This document shows, one piece after another, positions 8,596 to 17,795 of a stretch of DNA of 64,000 nt (positions within the stretch are counted from its first letter, which is position 1; each line of letters begins with the position of its first letter). The notes beneath the pieces were generated by a model, which saw nothing but the letters and a program-made list of their open reading frames with translations, was not told the origin of the DNA and searched no databases. Source of the stretch: Ruegeria sp. ANG-R (GTDB lineage Bacteria > Pseudomonadota > Alphaproteobacteria > Rhodobacterales > Rhodobacteraceae); assembly GCF_000813985.1 (NCBI RefSeq), contig NZ_JWLJ01000009.1, positions 1 to 64,000 on the forward strand, in the 5' to 3' direction. The translations under genes and the position numbers were made by a program.

Positions 8596-10761
8596 TTACC
8601 CTTCGAAGCTGACCGCACGTTTTTCGCGGCGGTTTTGCAGGTAATTGATTACCGAACCGGACATCCGGTTGCGGAACTTGTCCCATCCGGTCGGATTGTG
8701 CGTGACTTCGGCCCGGAAGAACGAGGGGCACAGGACGGCTGCGTCAGCGACTTCGCCACAGTTGCCGCAGGCGACACAGGTGCTGTCGATCGAGGCGACG
8801 GGATCGTCGCGCAGCGGATCGTCCAGTTCCTTCACCGACAGGGACGGGCAGCCCGACAGGCGGATACAGGCGTGATCCCCAGTGCAGACATCTTCATCCA
8901 CGCCAAATTTTTCCTTGATCGTGCGCTCACCGCTTTTGATCGCCTTGGCGACCTGAGGTTTCACGCGGCGTTGTTTGTTCAGCATACATTCGGACGATGC
9001 GATGATGATCTTGGGGCCTTCTGCGTCGGTGGTCAGCGCCTCGGTCAGCACGTCACGCATCTGGTTGACATCATAGGTGTGGTCTATCTGACGGACCCAT
9101 TTGGCGCCCACACCGCGCACGGCATCGGTGATCGGGTTGTTGGTCTGGCGGCGCTTGTTGAAGGCGCGCGATGACAGGATATCCTGTCCACCTGTGGCCG
9201 AGGAATAGTAGTTTTCGACAATCACAAATACGCCGTCATGCTTGTTGAACACTGCGTTGCCGATGCCGCTGGTCAGGCCGTTATGCCAGAACCCGCCATC
9301 CCCCATGATCGAGATCGAGCGCTTGGCCCCCGGCACGTTGAACGCCGCCGCCGAGGCTGGACCAAGGCCGTAACCCATTGTTGTCGCACCGATATTAAAC
9401 GGCGGCAGGATAGAAAACAGATGACAGCCGATATCGGCCGAGACGTGATGCTCACCATGTTCTTCGAAGACCAGCTTCATCGCGGCAAAGATCGGACGCT
9501 CCGGGCAGCCGGTGCACAGCCCTGGCGGACGCGGCGGCACGACGTCTTTCAGCCGTTCAACAACCGGGTTTGTCAGGATTGGCACTGGGTCCGGCACAGG
9601 GGCGCGGTTGCCAAGTTGCTGCGGTTCGTGATCTTCAAGGAACCGTGTCAGGCCTTCGGTCAGCACGGCGGCGGTGTAGTCGCCGCCCATAGGCAGGTAA
9701 TCCTTGCCGTGGACTGTGACGGGGCGCTTTTTGCGGGCCACCAGCGTGTTGATCGACTGTTCGATATATTCCGGCTGACCCTCTTCCACGACCAAAACAG
9801 ATTCGAGCCCTTCGCAGAATTCTTCGACCTCGCTGGGGATCGTGGGATAAGCCACGTTCATCACATAGATCGGCAGTTGCGAGTTGCCGTAGGCGTCGCA
9901 CAGGCCAAGGAACTGAAGTGCGCGGATGGTACTGTTGTACATGCCTCCCACGACGATCAGGCCGGTTTTGCCTTTCTTGTCCTCGCCGGTGGGGCCAAAG
10001 AACTCGTTCAGCTTGTTGTCGCGGATGAAATCAACACCGGCGGGCCAGCGCTTTTCGATCTTCTCGACCTCGTGCTCATAAGCGGCGGGCGGCAGAACGA
10101 TTCGGTCCAGATCACGCTTGGGCGCGTTCATCGCGTCGCGCAGGGTGAATTCGGGGCGCTTGTTGTCCTTGCAGACAAACTCGCCCGTCATATGGCATGA
10201 TCGTACGCGCACCTGCAGCATGACCGGCGTGTTCGACGCCTCTGACAGCTCAAAGCCTTTTTCGATCAGATTGACCAAACAGGCCTGATCGGGGCGCGGG
10301 TCTAGTAGCCACATTTGTGATTTCATTGCAAAGGCATGGGTCCGTTCCTGCATGATCGAGGACCCTTCGCCGTAATCCTCGCCCACGATGACCATGGCGC
10401 CGCCTGTCACACCGCCCGAAGACAGGTTCGACAGCGCGTCCGAGGCCACGTTGGTGCCGACGGTGGATTTCCACGCCACAGCCCCGCGCACCGGATACAT
10501 GACCGAGGCCGACAACATCGCACCCGCGGTCGCCTCGCTGGCTGAGCTTTGGAAGATCACATCCAGATCGTCGAGGATATCGTTGGCATCCGCCAGAACG
10601 TCCATCAGATGCGAGATCGGAGAGCCCTGATACCCACCGACATAGCCGACGCCTGATTGTAGCAAGGCCTTGGTAATGGCCAGAATTCCTTCCCCGCGGA
10701 ACAGGTCGCCTTCACCCAGTTTCAGGTCTTCGACTTCTCTTGCGAAAGATCGTTCAGCCAT
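8596..10761 (-). CDS. iorA: Indolepyruvate:ferredoxin oxidoreductase subunit alpha
   Basis: This 721-residue protein has a PFOR-like N-terminal domain (VGYVGGYQGSPISHLMDVL), CTGCPERPIF in the middle, a thiamine-diphosphate site GDGGFWHNG...VIVENYYSSATGGQ, and a C-terminal iron-sulfur domain with VCTGDHACIRLSGCPS and CVACGNCGEVADAAVLCP. It binds the 2-oxoacid and ThDP and passes electrons to ferredoxin. I chose the ATG at 10761 because TGGAGGCGCGC precedes it; an upstream start at 10815 would add 18 non-conserved residues across the promoter. An operator-like site lies 34-45 bp upstream. It leads the operon iorA-iorB-thioesterase-marR-marR. Confidence 0.88.
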   Translation of the reverse strand: MAERSFAREVEDLKLGEGDLFRGEGILAITKALLQSGVGYVGGYQGSPISHLMDVLADANDILDDLDVIFQSSASEATAGAMLSASVMYPVRGAVAWKSTVGTNVASDALSNLSSGGVTGGAMVIVGEDYGEGSSIMQERTHAFAMKSQMWLLDPRPDQACLVNLIEKGFELSEASNTPVMLQVRVRSCHMTGEFVCKDNKRPEFTLRDAMNAPKRDLDRIVLPPAAYEHEVEKIEKRWPAGVDFIRDNKLNEFFGPTGEDKKGKTGLIVVGGMYNSTIRALQFLGLCDAYGNSQLPIYVMNVAYPTIPSEVEEFCEGLESVLVVEEGQPEYIEQSINTLVARKKRPVTVHGKDYLPMGGDYTAAVLTEGLTRFLEDHEPQQLGNRAPVPDPVPILTNPVVERLKDVVPPRPPGLCTGCPERPIFAAMKLVFEEHGEHHVSADIGCHLFSILPPFNIGATTMGYGLGPASAAAFNVPGAKRSISIMGDGGFWHNGLTSGIGNAVFNKHDGVFVIVENYYSSATGGQDILSSRAFNKRRQTNNPITDAVRGVGAKWVRQIDHTYDVNQMRDVLTEALTTDAEGPKIIIASSECMLNKQRRVKPQVAKAIKSGERTIKEKFGVDEDVCTGDHACIRLSGCPSLSVKELDDPLRDDPVASIDSTCVACGNCGEVADAAVLCPSFFRAEVTHNPTGWDKFRNRMSGSVINYLQNRREKRAVSFEG

Positions 10762-10794
10762 GCGCGCCTCCAAAAATGTATGGTCATGAATAGA

Positions 10795-10806
10795 TTTATA
10801 TGTAAA
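10795..10806 (-). promoter_or_regulatory. Operator-like site TTTACATATAAA upstream of iorA
   Basis: The minus strand reads TTTACATATAAA inside the context TATTTTACATATAAATCT. The same 18 bases occur upstream of tctC (24518-24535). A TATAAA within the site could be the -10 element, so a bound repressor would block RNA polymerase. The site lies in the divergent gap between iorA and the aldehyde dehydrogenase gene and could affect both. Confidence 0.6.
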
Positions 10807-10876
10807 ATAAGTCAACGATAAGGTTTCACGTCATCTAAAATAGTTCACGCGAACAGGGAAAAAAGGGAAATAAATC

Positions 10877-12391
10877 ATGCAGATAGCAAGACCAGACAGC
10901 GCAGTAGAAAAGATTCTTCCTGGCGTTGCGGACTTTCTTGATTCGCAGCTGACCATGGTAATCGGCGATCAGAAGGTCGCAGGTGAATCCGGGCAGACCT
11001 TTCCTGTTTTCAACCCGGCGACCGGTCAGAAACTGGCAGATGTTCCCTCGGGAACGGCGCAGGATGTCGACAAGGCTGTGACAGCCGCACAGGCTGCGCT
11101 GAACGGCGAATGGTCGAACATGCTGCCTGCGGATCGTCAGCGCATGATGCTGAAGCTGGCCGATCTGATCGAAGCCAATGGCGAAGAGCTGGCGCAGCTG
11201 GAAACGCTGAACAACGGCAAGTCGGTGATGATGTCGCGCCTGATCGAAGTTGGCGCATCCGCTGACTACATCCGTTATATGGCGGGCTGGGCGACCAAGA
11301 TCGAGGGTTCGACCATCGACGTGTCGATCCCTGTGCCTCCGGGTGCCAAATATCAGGCCTATACCCGGAAAGAGCCGGTGGGTGTTGTCGGCGCGATCAC
11401 GCCCTGGAACTTCCCGCTGAACATGGCGGTGTGGAAAATCGCCCCGGCGTTGGCGTGCGGCTGTACCGTTGTGATCAAGCCTGCGGAAGAAACCCCGCTG
11501 ACCACCATTCGCTTTGTCGAGCTGTGTCTTGAGGCCGGTCTGCCTGCGGGTGTGGTCAATGTCATTACCGGTTCGGGCGCCGAGGCGGGTGCCGCGCTAA
11601 CCGCGCATCCGGGCGTCAACAAACTGACCTTCACCGGCTCGACCGAAACCGGCAAGATTATCGGTGTTCAGGCGATGCAGGACATGAAGCGCGTGACGCT
11701 GGAACTGGGCGGTAAGGCCCCCATGGTCATGTTCGACGATATGGACATGGATCAGCTGGGCATTGCAGCCGGAATCGGTGCGCTGTTCAACACCGGCCAG
11801 ACCTGCTGTGCCGGGACGCGTATCTATGCGCAAAAGGGCATCTATGACAAAGTCTGCGATTTCCTGGGTGGCATGGTCGGGTCGCTGCCGATGGGATCGG
11901 GCCTGGACCCGGTCAACCAGATCAACCCGATGGTCTCCGCCAAGCACCAGAACCACGTGAAATCCTGCATCGCACGCGGGGTCGAGCAGGGCGCGAAACC
12001 GATGCTGAACGCGGGCGACTATGACGGCGAAGGTTTCTTTGTGAAGCCCGAGATCTTCACTGACGTGGATCAGAAAATGTCGATCATGCAGGATGAGGTT
12101 TTTGGCCCCGTTCTGACCATCACCCCGTTCGAGGACCCCGATGATGCCATCGCGATGGCCAATGACACCCGCTACGGTCTGGGCGCGTCGATCTGGACGA
12201 CGAACCTGAACACGATGCACCGCTATGTGCCGCAGATCGAGGCCGGAACCGTCTGGGTCAACGCCCACAACCTACCGGATCAGAACATGCCGTTCGGTGG
12301 CTACAAGCAATCCGGCGTCGGTCGCGAACACGGCCGCGCGGCGCTGGACAATTACCTGGAAACCAAATCCGTCTGTATCGCCTTGGGTTGA
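10877..12391 (+). CDS. Aldehyde dehydrogenase (phenylacetaldehyde/indoleacetaldehyde-type)
   Basis: This 504-residue NAD(P)-dependent ALDH has the cofactor segment TFTGSTETGKIIG, the general-base region VTLELGGKAPMVMFDDMD and the catalytic Cys in NTGQTCCAGTRIY. It oxidises an aldehyde to the acid in the cytosol. It starts the plus-strand operon that continues with an aminotransferase and a nitrilase, so it probably oxidises the aldehyde made by amine transamination or oxidation (for instance indoleacetaldehyde). Class-level identity is secure; the substrate is inferred from context only. AAAGGGAAA precedes the ATG at 10877. Confidence 0.85.
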   Translation: MQIARPDSAVEKILPGVADFLDSQLTMVIGDQKVAGESGQTFPVFNPATGQKLADVPSGTAQDVDKAVTAAQAALNGEWSNMLPADRQRMMLKLADLIEANGEELAQLETLNNGKSVMMSRLIEVGASADYIRYMAGWATKIEGSTIDVSIPVPPGAKYQAYTRKEPVGVVGAITPWNFPLNMAVWKIAPALACGCTVVIKPAEETPLTTIRFVELCLEAGLPAGVVNVITGSGAEAGAALTAHPGVNKLTFTGSTETGKIIGVQAMQDMKRVTLELGGKAPMVMFDDMDMDQLGIAAGIGALFNTGQTCCAGTRIYAQKGIYDKVCDFLGGMVGSLPMGSGLDPVNQINPMVSAKHQNHVKSCIARGVEQGAKPMLNAGDYDGEGFFVKPEIFTDVDQKMSIMQDEVFGPVLTITPFEDPDDAIAMANDTRYGLGASIWTTNLNTMHRYVPQIEAGTVWVNAHNLPDQNMPFGGYKQSGVGREHGRAALDNYLETKSVCIALG

Positions 12392-12408
12392 GTGTAGGAG
12401 TAAGAAAC

Positions 12409-13779
12409 ATGGTCACGAAAGACGGCAATTTCCTGCGCGAAAACAATGCGCGTCATCAGCTGCACCCGATGATCCATCCGTTGATCTCGGAAGAAAACCC
12501 GCCCCAAATCATTGTTAAGGGCGACGGCTATAACGTCACCGATATCGACGGCAACACATTCGTCGACGGGATCGGCGGCTTGTGGAACGTCAATGTTGGT
12601 CACAACCGCGCCGAGGTGAAGGCCGCGATTGCCGCGCAGATGGATGAGATCGCCTATTACTCAAGCTTCGCGGGCACCACGACCGCTCCGTCGATTGAGC
12701 TGTCGGCCAAAATCATCGAGATGTCAGCCGAGGAGAATATGGCCAAAGTGCTGTTTTCGGCCAATGGCTCGGACGCGGTGGAAACGGCGCTGAAACTGTC
12801 CCGCCAGTACTGGAAACTGGAAGGACAGCCGGAACGCACCGGGTTCATCTCGCTGAAGCAGGGCTATCACGGCATCCAATTTGGCGGCACCTCGGTGAAC
12901 GGTTCGACCTATTACCGGAACGTCTATGGCCCGCTGCTGCCGGGTTGCTATCAAGTGGACAGCCCCTGGTCCTACCGCAATCCATATTCCGAGGACCCCC
13001 AGGAATTGTCGGACGCGATCATCACCCAGATCGAACGGGTGATCCAGCACAACGGTGCCAATACCATCTCGGCTTTCATCGCCGAGCCAGTACAGGGCGC
13101 GGGCGGCGTAATCGTGCCCCCGGCACAGTTCTGGCCTGCTCTGCGCAAGCTTTTGGACAAATATGATATCCTGCTGATCTCGGACGAAGTTGTGACCGGT
13201 TTCGGCCGCTCGGGTTCCATGTTCGGAGCGCGCGGCTGGGGTGTGAAACCTGATATAATGTGCCTCGCCAAGGGGATCACCGCAGGCTACATCCCGCTGG
13301 GCGCAACCGTACTGAACGAACGCGTCATGAGCGCATGGACCAAGGGCGTCGATCCCAACGGCTTCATCTTCCACGGCTATACGGCAACCGGCCACGCTCT
13401 GGGCTGTGCTGCGGCCAACGCCACGCTGAAAATCGTCGAGGATGAGGACCTGCCCGCAAATGCCAAGGCGATGGGTGATCGTCTGCTCAAAGGCCTGCAG
13501 GACATCCCCAACTGGTCGTCGCTGGCCGGTGAGGTGCGCGGTAAAGGTCTGATGGTCGGCATCGACATGGTGGCCGACAAGAAAACCCGCGAACCGATTG
13601 ATCCTGGCAAGGGACAAGGCGAGATGACAGCTGGGTTTGCTCGTGAAGAAGGTGTGATCGTGCGCCCGGCCGGGTCCAACATCATCATCTCTCCACCGCT
13701 GACGATTGATGCCGAGGGTGTCGATAAGATTGTCGATGGTCTGAACAAGGCCTTCCGCAAATATGAAGAGGTGAAATAG
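12409..13779 (+). CDS. Class III aminotransferase (omega-amino/amine:pyruvate type, PLP)
   Basis: This 456-residue fold-type I PLP enzyme has GIGGLWNVNVGHN near the start, FSANGSDAVETALKLSRQYW (phosphate-binding), LLISDEVVTGFGRSG (Asp contacting the PLP ring nitrogen) and the Schiff-base Lys in MCLAKGITAGYIPLG. Such enzymes deaminate primary amines or omega-amino acids to aldehydes using pyruvate or 2-oxoglutarate. The ATG at 12409 follows TAGGAGTAAGAAAC, 17 bases after the ALDH stop. The pair transaminase plus ALDH fits amine to aldehyde to acid conversion, for example for tryptamine or phenethylamine. Confidence 0.85.
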   Translation: MVTKDGNFLRENNARHQLHPMIHPLISEENPPQIIVKGDGYNVTDIDGNTFVDGIGGLWNVNVGHNRAEVKAAIAAQMDEIAYYSSFAGTTTAPSIELSAKIIEMSAEENMAKVLFSANGSDAVETALKLSRQYWKLEGQPERTGFISLKQGYHGIQFGGTSVNGSTYYRNVYGPLLPGCYQVDSPWSYRNPYSEDPQELSDAIITQIERVIQHNGANTISAFIAEPVQGAGGVIVPPAQFWPALRKLLDKYDILLISDEVVTGFGRSGSMFGARGWGVKPDIMCLAKGITAGYIPLGATVLNERVMSAWTKGVDPNGFIFHGYTATGHALGCAAANATLKIVEDEDLPANAKAMGDRLLKGLQDIPNWSSLAGEVRGKGLMVGIDMVADKKTREPIDPGKGQGEMTAGFAREEGVIVRPAGSNIIISPPLTIDAEGVDKIVDGLNKAFRKYEEVK

Positions 13780-13781
13780 CC

Positions 13782-14813
13782 ATGCTACCCGTCAAAAATT
13801 TTCCCAAGTTCACGGCGGCTGCGGTTCAGGTGAGCCCGGCGTTTCTGGATGCGGACAAGACCGCTGAAAAGGCCGCAAGTCTGATCGGCGAGGCGTCGGG
13901 GAACGGGGCGCGATTGGTTGTGTTCCCCGAGGTGTTCATCCCGGCCTATCCCTATTGGAACTGGATCACCGATCCGGTGACGGGCAGCGCGTGGTTTGAC
14001 AAGCTGGTACGTGCGTCGGTCTTCGCCGATGGCCCCGAGATCGGGAAAGTCCGTGCCGCCGCCAAGGCCAATGGCTGTTATGTGGTCATCGGCATCAATG
14101 AACGCAGCCCGGTCAGCCTGGGCGCACTTTACAACACGCTGCTGTTCATCGGCCCGGATGGCGAAGTCTTTGGCAAGCACCGCAAGCTGGTGCCGACCTG
14201 GGCCGAGAAACTGACCTGGACGGGCGGCGACGGATCGAGCCTGCGGGTCTATGACACCGAGATCGGCCCGCTGGGCGGTCTGGCCTGTGGGGAAAACACC
14301 AACACGCTGGCGCGGTTTTCCCTGCTGGCGCAGGGCGAACTGGTGCACACGGCCAGCTATATCGGCCTGCCGGTGGCGCCGCCTGATTACGACATGGCCG
14401 AGGCGATCAAGCTGCGCGGCATGTCGCACAGTTTTGAGGGCAAAGTGTTCACCATCATCTCGACCTCGACCGTGTCGGACGAGATCATTGCTGCGATGGA
14501 AGAGATCCGCCCCGATGCCCGCGCCCTGCTGGAGCGCGAGTCGGGTGCCTATTCCGGCATCATCGGCCCGGACGGGCGCGAGGTTGTGCCGGGTCTGATC
14601 GATGACGAGGGCATTGTGTATGGCGAGGTCGATCTGGGCCGCTGCATCCAGCCCAAACAGATGCATGACATCACCGGGCACTACAACCGGTTCGATGTCT
14701 TCAATTTACAGGTGAACCAGCAAGCGCAGGCGCCGGTCTCTCTGACCGGTCAACCCCCTTTGCCAGCAACAGAACGCGAACAGGAAGAGGGCGCAACGTC
14801 CGACATCCAATAA
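13782..14813 (+). CDS. Nitrilase (carbon-nitrogen hydrolase)
   Basis: The protein has 343 residues. The catalytic triad is visible: Glu50 (LVVFPEVF), Lys135 (KHRKLVPTW) and Cys169 (GGLACGENTN). The CGENTN signature and length match true nitrilases rather than amidases. The reaction would be nitrile plus 2 water to acid plus ammonia; arylacetonitriles such as indole-3-acetonitrile are plausible here. The polar C-terminal tail (from about residue 305) is the usual variable extension. It starts two bases after the aminotransferase stop with GAAGAGGTG upstream. Confidence 0.85.
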   Translation: MLPVKNFPKFTAAAVQVSPAFLDADKTAEKAASLIGEASGNGARLVVFPEVFIPAYPYWNWITDPVTGSAWFDKLVRASVFADGPEIGKVRAAAKANGCYVVIGINERSPVSLGALYNTLLFIGPDGEVFGKHRKLVPTWAEKLTWTGGDGSSLRVYDTEIGPLGGLACGENTNTLARFSLLAQGELVHTASYIGLPVAPPDYDMAEAIKLRGMSHSFEGKVFTIISTSTVSDEIIAAMEEIRPDARALLERESGAYSGIIGPDGREVVPGLIDDEGIVYGEVDLGRCIQPKQMHDITGHYNRFDVFNLQVNQQAQAPVSLTGQPPLPATEREQEEGATSDIQ

Positions 14814-14831
14814 CTAAAAGGAGTTTGCCTC

Positions 14832-15956
14832 ATGGCACAAACCGAAATCAAACCCGAAGACGACATTCTGGGCCGTGCACGGGTGCGCGACACGCCTGAA
14901 CTGGAAGCCTATTACGAGGATCTGGCCAAGATCGAAACCGGCGCGCTGTGGACCGTGGCCAATGACATTGAGCCATGGGAACCGACGCCCAAATCGGCCC
15001 CGGTTCTGTGGCGCTGGGAAGACACGCGCCGTCAAGTTCTGCGTGCGATTGACCTGGTGCGTCCCGAAGATGCGGGTCGTCGCGTGGTGTATCTGCGCAA
15101 CCCGCTGCGAAAGGATGTGAGCGCGGCCTGTGGCTGGCTGTTCTCGGGTCTTCAGACGATGAAGGCGGGCGAACGGGCTGGCGCTCACCGACACGCCGCC
15201 TCGGCGCTGCGTTTTATCATGGAAGGCTCGGGCGCTTATACCATCGTGGATGGGCACAAGGTAGAACTGGGTGCGCGCGACTTTGTGCTGACGCCCAATG
15301 GCACATGGCACGAGCACGGCATTCTGGAGACCGGCACCGAATGCATCTGGCAGGATGGTCTGGATATTCCGCTGACCAACTGCCTTGAGGCGAACTTCTA
15401 TGAGGTTCATCCCAACGATTATCAGACCACCAACATCCCGATGAATGACAGTCCGCTTACCTATGGTGGTCCGGCGCTACTCCCGCAAACGGACAAATGG
15501 GACAAGCCCTATTCGCCGTTGTTGAAATACTCGTGGGAGCCGACTTACGAGGCTCTGCTGAACTATGCCAAGATCAGCGAAGGCTCGCCCTATGACGGGT
15601 TGATCATGCGCTATACCAATCCGCAGACAGGTGGTCATCCGATGATGACGATGGGGGCCTCGATGCAGATGCTGCTGCCGGGTCAGCACACCAAGGCACA
15701 CCGGCATACCGGCAACGTGATTTACAACGTCGCCAAAGGCTCGGGCTATTCCATCATCGGCGGCAAGCGGTTCGACTGGACCGAGCGGGACATCTTCTGC
15801 GTTCCTGCCTGGACCTGGCACGAGCATTGCAACACCTCGGAAGGTGATGATGCATGCCTGTTCTCGTTCAACGACTTCCCGGTGATGGAGAAACTGGGCT
15901 TCTGGGCGGAGCAGGCATTGGAAGACAATGACGGTCATCAGATCGTCGAGGGTTAA
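14832..15956 (+). CDS. Gentisate 1,2-dioxygenase-type bicupin ring-cleavage enzyme
   Basis: This 374-residue bicupin has a first cupin with GERAGAHRHAASALRFIMEG and TWHEHG (residues about 112-165), and a second with HTKAHRHTGNVIYNVAKGSG and TWHEHCN (about 278-335). The His residues would hold a non-haem Fe(II) that cleaves the ring between carboxyl- and hydroxyl-bearing carbons. Family members act on gentisate, salicylate, 5-nitrosalicylate or 1-hydroxy-2-naphthoate. It precedes a fumarylacetoacetase-fold hydrolase and a maleate isomerase, giving a full lower pathway. It starts 18 bp after nitrilase with AAAGGAG in front. Confidence 0.82.
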   Translation: MAQTEIKPEDDILGRARVRDTPELEAYYEDLAKIETGALWTVANDIEPWEPTPKSAPVLWRWEDTRRQVLRAIDLVRPEDAGRRVVYLRNPLRKDVSAACGWLFSGLQTMKAGERAGAHRHAASALRFIMEGSGAYTIVDGHKVELGARDFVLTPNGTWHEHGILETGTECIWQDGLDIPLTNCLEANFYEVHPNDYQTTNIPMNDSPLTYGGPALLPQTDKWDKPYSPLLKYSWEPTYEALLNYAKISEGSPYDGLIMRYTNPQTGGHPMMTMGASMQMLLPGQHTKAHRHTGNVIYNVAKGSGYSIIGGKRFDWTERDIFCVPAWTWHEHCNTSEGDDACLFSFNDFPVMEKLGFWAEQALEDNDGHQIVEG

Positions 15957-16013
15957 ACGCGAACAGCCCCTTCAAGCAGTGAAGCGGTGGGGGCCAAAAG
16001 AGGATATAAACCT

Positions 16014-16931
16014 ATGAAACTTGTGACCTACCGCGACAGCGCGGCCGGTGAGGGGCGCCTTGGTGTCGTCAAAGACGGGCTTGTTATTGACGTTGAGTAT
16101 CTGGGCGAAGCAGTGGGCGAGGCTCTGCCCTCGACCATGCTGGATCTGATCGATCTGGGCCCGGACGCCCAGGCCTCCATTACGCGAGCGCTTGAGGCCA
16201 CCGACGGGTCCCGCCCTGCAGGCATCGCGGTGCCGAAAGAGAACGTGCGGTTGTTGGCACCAATCCCGCGCCCGCGCAAGAACATCTTCGGCATTGGCCT
16301 GAACTACGTCGAGCACGTGGCCGAAAGCGCCAAGTCGCTGGACACTTCGAAGGATCTGCCGAAGGAGCCGGTGGTGTTCTCGAAGCCGCCCACATCTGTG
16401 ATCGCCAACGGCGAGCCGATCCAGCACAACGCGTCGATGACACAGATGCTGGACTGGGAGGTCGAGCTGGCCGTGATCATCGGCAAGCGCGCTACCCGCA
16501 TCAGCAAGGATGACGCGATGAGCCATGTGTTTGGCTATTCGGTGATCAACGATATCTCGGCTCGTGACAACCGCCGTGCTGGCCAGTGGATCTTTTCCAA
16601 GGGCCAGGACAGCTATTGCCCCTTTGGTCCGGCAATCATCACCGCAGATGATGTGGCCGATCCCCACAATCTGGATCTATGGCTGACCAAGAACGGTGAG
16701 GAAAAGCAGCGCTCGAACACCAAACACCTGCTGTTTGATATCCCGACACTGATCGCCGACATCTCGTCAGGCATTACGCTGGAACCCGGCGACATCATCG
16801 CCACCGGCACCCCGGCGGGTGTTGGCGCGGGCCGTGATCCGCAGGAATGGATGTGGCCCGGCGACGTGATCGAATGCGGTGTCGACGGCATCGGTGTGCT
16901 GCGCAATCCGGTTGTGAAGATTGGCGACTGA
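16014..16931 (+). CDS. Fumarylacetoacetate hydrolase family protein (maleylpyruvate/fumarylpyruvate hydrolase-like)
   Basis: The protein has 305 residues and a C-terminal FAH domain. Metal-binding Glu residues are seen in LDWEVELAVIIGK (near 147), with FGYSVINDISARDNR, FSKGQDSYCPFGP and TGTPAGVGAGR as further family motifs. Placed between a gentisate-type dioxygenase and a maleate isomerase, it most likely hydrolyses a ring-cleavage product such as maleylpyruvate to maleate plus pyruvate. No glutathione-dependent maleylpyruvate isomerase is present, which argues for direct hydrolysis. The ATG at 16014 follows AGAGGATATAAACCT. Confidence 0.8.
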   Translation: MKLVTYRDSAAGEGRLGVVKDGLVIDVEYLGEAVGEALPSTMLDLIDLGPDAQASITRALEATDGSRPAGIAVPKENVRLLAPIPRPRKNIFGIGLNYVEHVAESAKSLDTSKDLPKEPVVFSKPPTSVIANGEPIQHNASMTQMLDWEVELAVIIGKRATRISKDDAMSHVFGYSVINDISARDNRRAGQWIFSKGQDSYCPFGPAIITADDVADPHNLDLWLTKNGEEKQRSNTKHLLFDIPTLIADISSGITLEPGDIIATGTPAGVGAGRDPQEWMWPGDVIECGVDGIGVLRNPVVKIGD

Positions 16932-16932
16932 C

Positions 16933-17709
16933 ATGGCTGGCATTCAGGAAAACATGCACCAGACGCTCAAGATCGGGCAGATCGTTCCATCGTCAAACCT
17001 GACGATGGAACGGGAAATCCCGGCCATGCTGCGCGCGCGTGAAGAGGTGCTGCCCGAGCGCTTTTCGTTCCATTCCTCCCGCATGCGGATGAAGAAGGTT
17101 ACGAAGGAAGAGCTTGAAGCCATGGATCGCGACAGCGACCGTTGTGCTTTGGAACTATCGGACGCAGATGTCGATGTGATGGGCTATGCCTGCCTTGTCG
17201 CCATCATGTCCATGGGCAAAGGCTATCACCGCGAAAGCCAGAAGCGTCTGCATCAGGTGACCGTGGACAATGGACATCCTGCGCCGGTTGTCAGCTCGGC
17301 CGGTGCGCTGGTTGATGGTCTGCATCTGATGGGGGCCAAGCGGATTTCGATCGTGACGCCGTATATGCGTCCGCTGACCAATCTGGTTGCGGATTACATC
17401 GAGGCCGAAGGCGTCGAGGTGTCGGACAGCATCGCGCTGGAAATCCCCGACAACCTTGAGGTTGCCGCCCAGAACCCGCTGAACCTGACGGAGATCTACA
17501 AGCAGGTGAACCTGAAAAACATCGACGCGCTGGTCCTGTCGGCCTGCGTTCAGATGCCGTCACTTGCCGCGATCCAGAAGGTTGAGGACGAATGCGGCAT
17601 CCCGGTTCTGTCCGCAGCGGTCGCCACGACCCACCAGATGCTGAAAGAGCTTGGCCTGGACGCACGCGTTCCCGGTTGCGGCACGCTGCTGTCGGGCAAA
17701 TTTGCATGA
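16933..17709 (+). CDS. Maleate cis-trans isomerase (Asp/Glu racemase superfamily)
   Basis: This 258-residue protein has the maleate isomerase/arylmalonate decarboxylase pattern: KIGQIVPSSNLTMEREIPAML near the N-terminus and two active-site Cys, Cys87 (MGYACLVA) and Cys205 (LSACVQMPS). It would turn maleate into fumarate, feeding the TCA cycle. It lies one base after the FAH-family gene, consistent with maleate as that enzyme's product. An ATG at 16954 with AGGAAA close in front is an alternative start and would remove seven residues. Confidence 0.82.
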   Translation: MAGIQENMHQTLKIGQIVPSSNLTMEREIPAMLRAREEVLPERFSFHSSRMRMKKVTKEELEAMDRDSDRCALELSDADVDVMGYACLVAIMSMGKGYHRESQKRLHQVTVDNGHPAPVVSSAGALVDGLHLMGAKRISIVTPYMRPLTNLVADYIEAEGVEVSDSIALEIPDNLEVAAQNPLNLTEIYKQVNLKNIDALVLSACVQMPSLAAIQKVEDECGIPVLSAAVATTHQMLKELGLDARVPGCGTLLSGKFA

Positions 17710-17795
17710 AACTCTTCCGGACGCGGTTCCAAATCGCGCCCGGCCACTGACACGCGGCAGGAGGAGCCGCGCCAAGGTTATAAGGGAGAAGACGG

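Noticed and set aside
7753-9174. 473-codon open frame on the plus strand
   Set aside because: It runs antisense to iorB and iorA, which have clear cofactor and active-site motifs; the plus-strand translation is rich in His/Arg/Gly without any domain.
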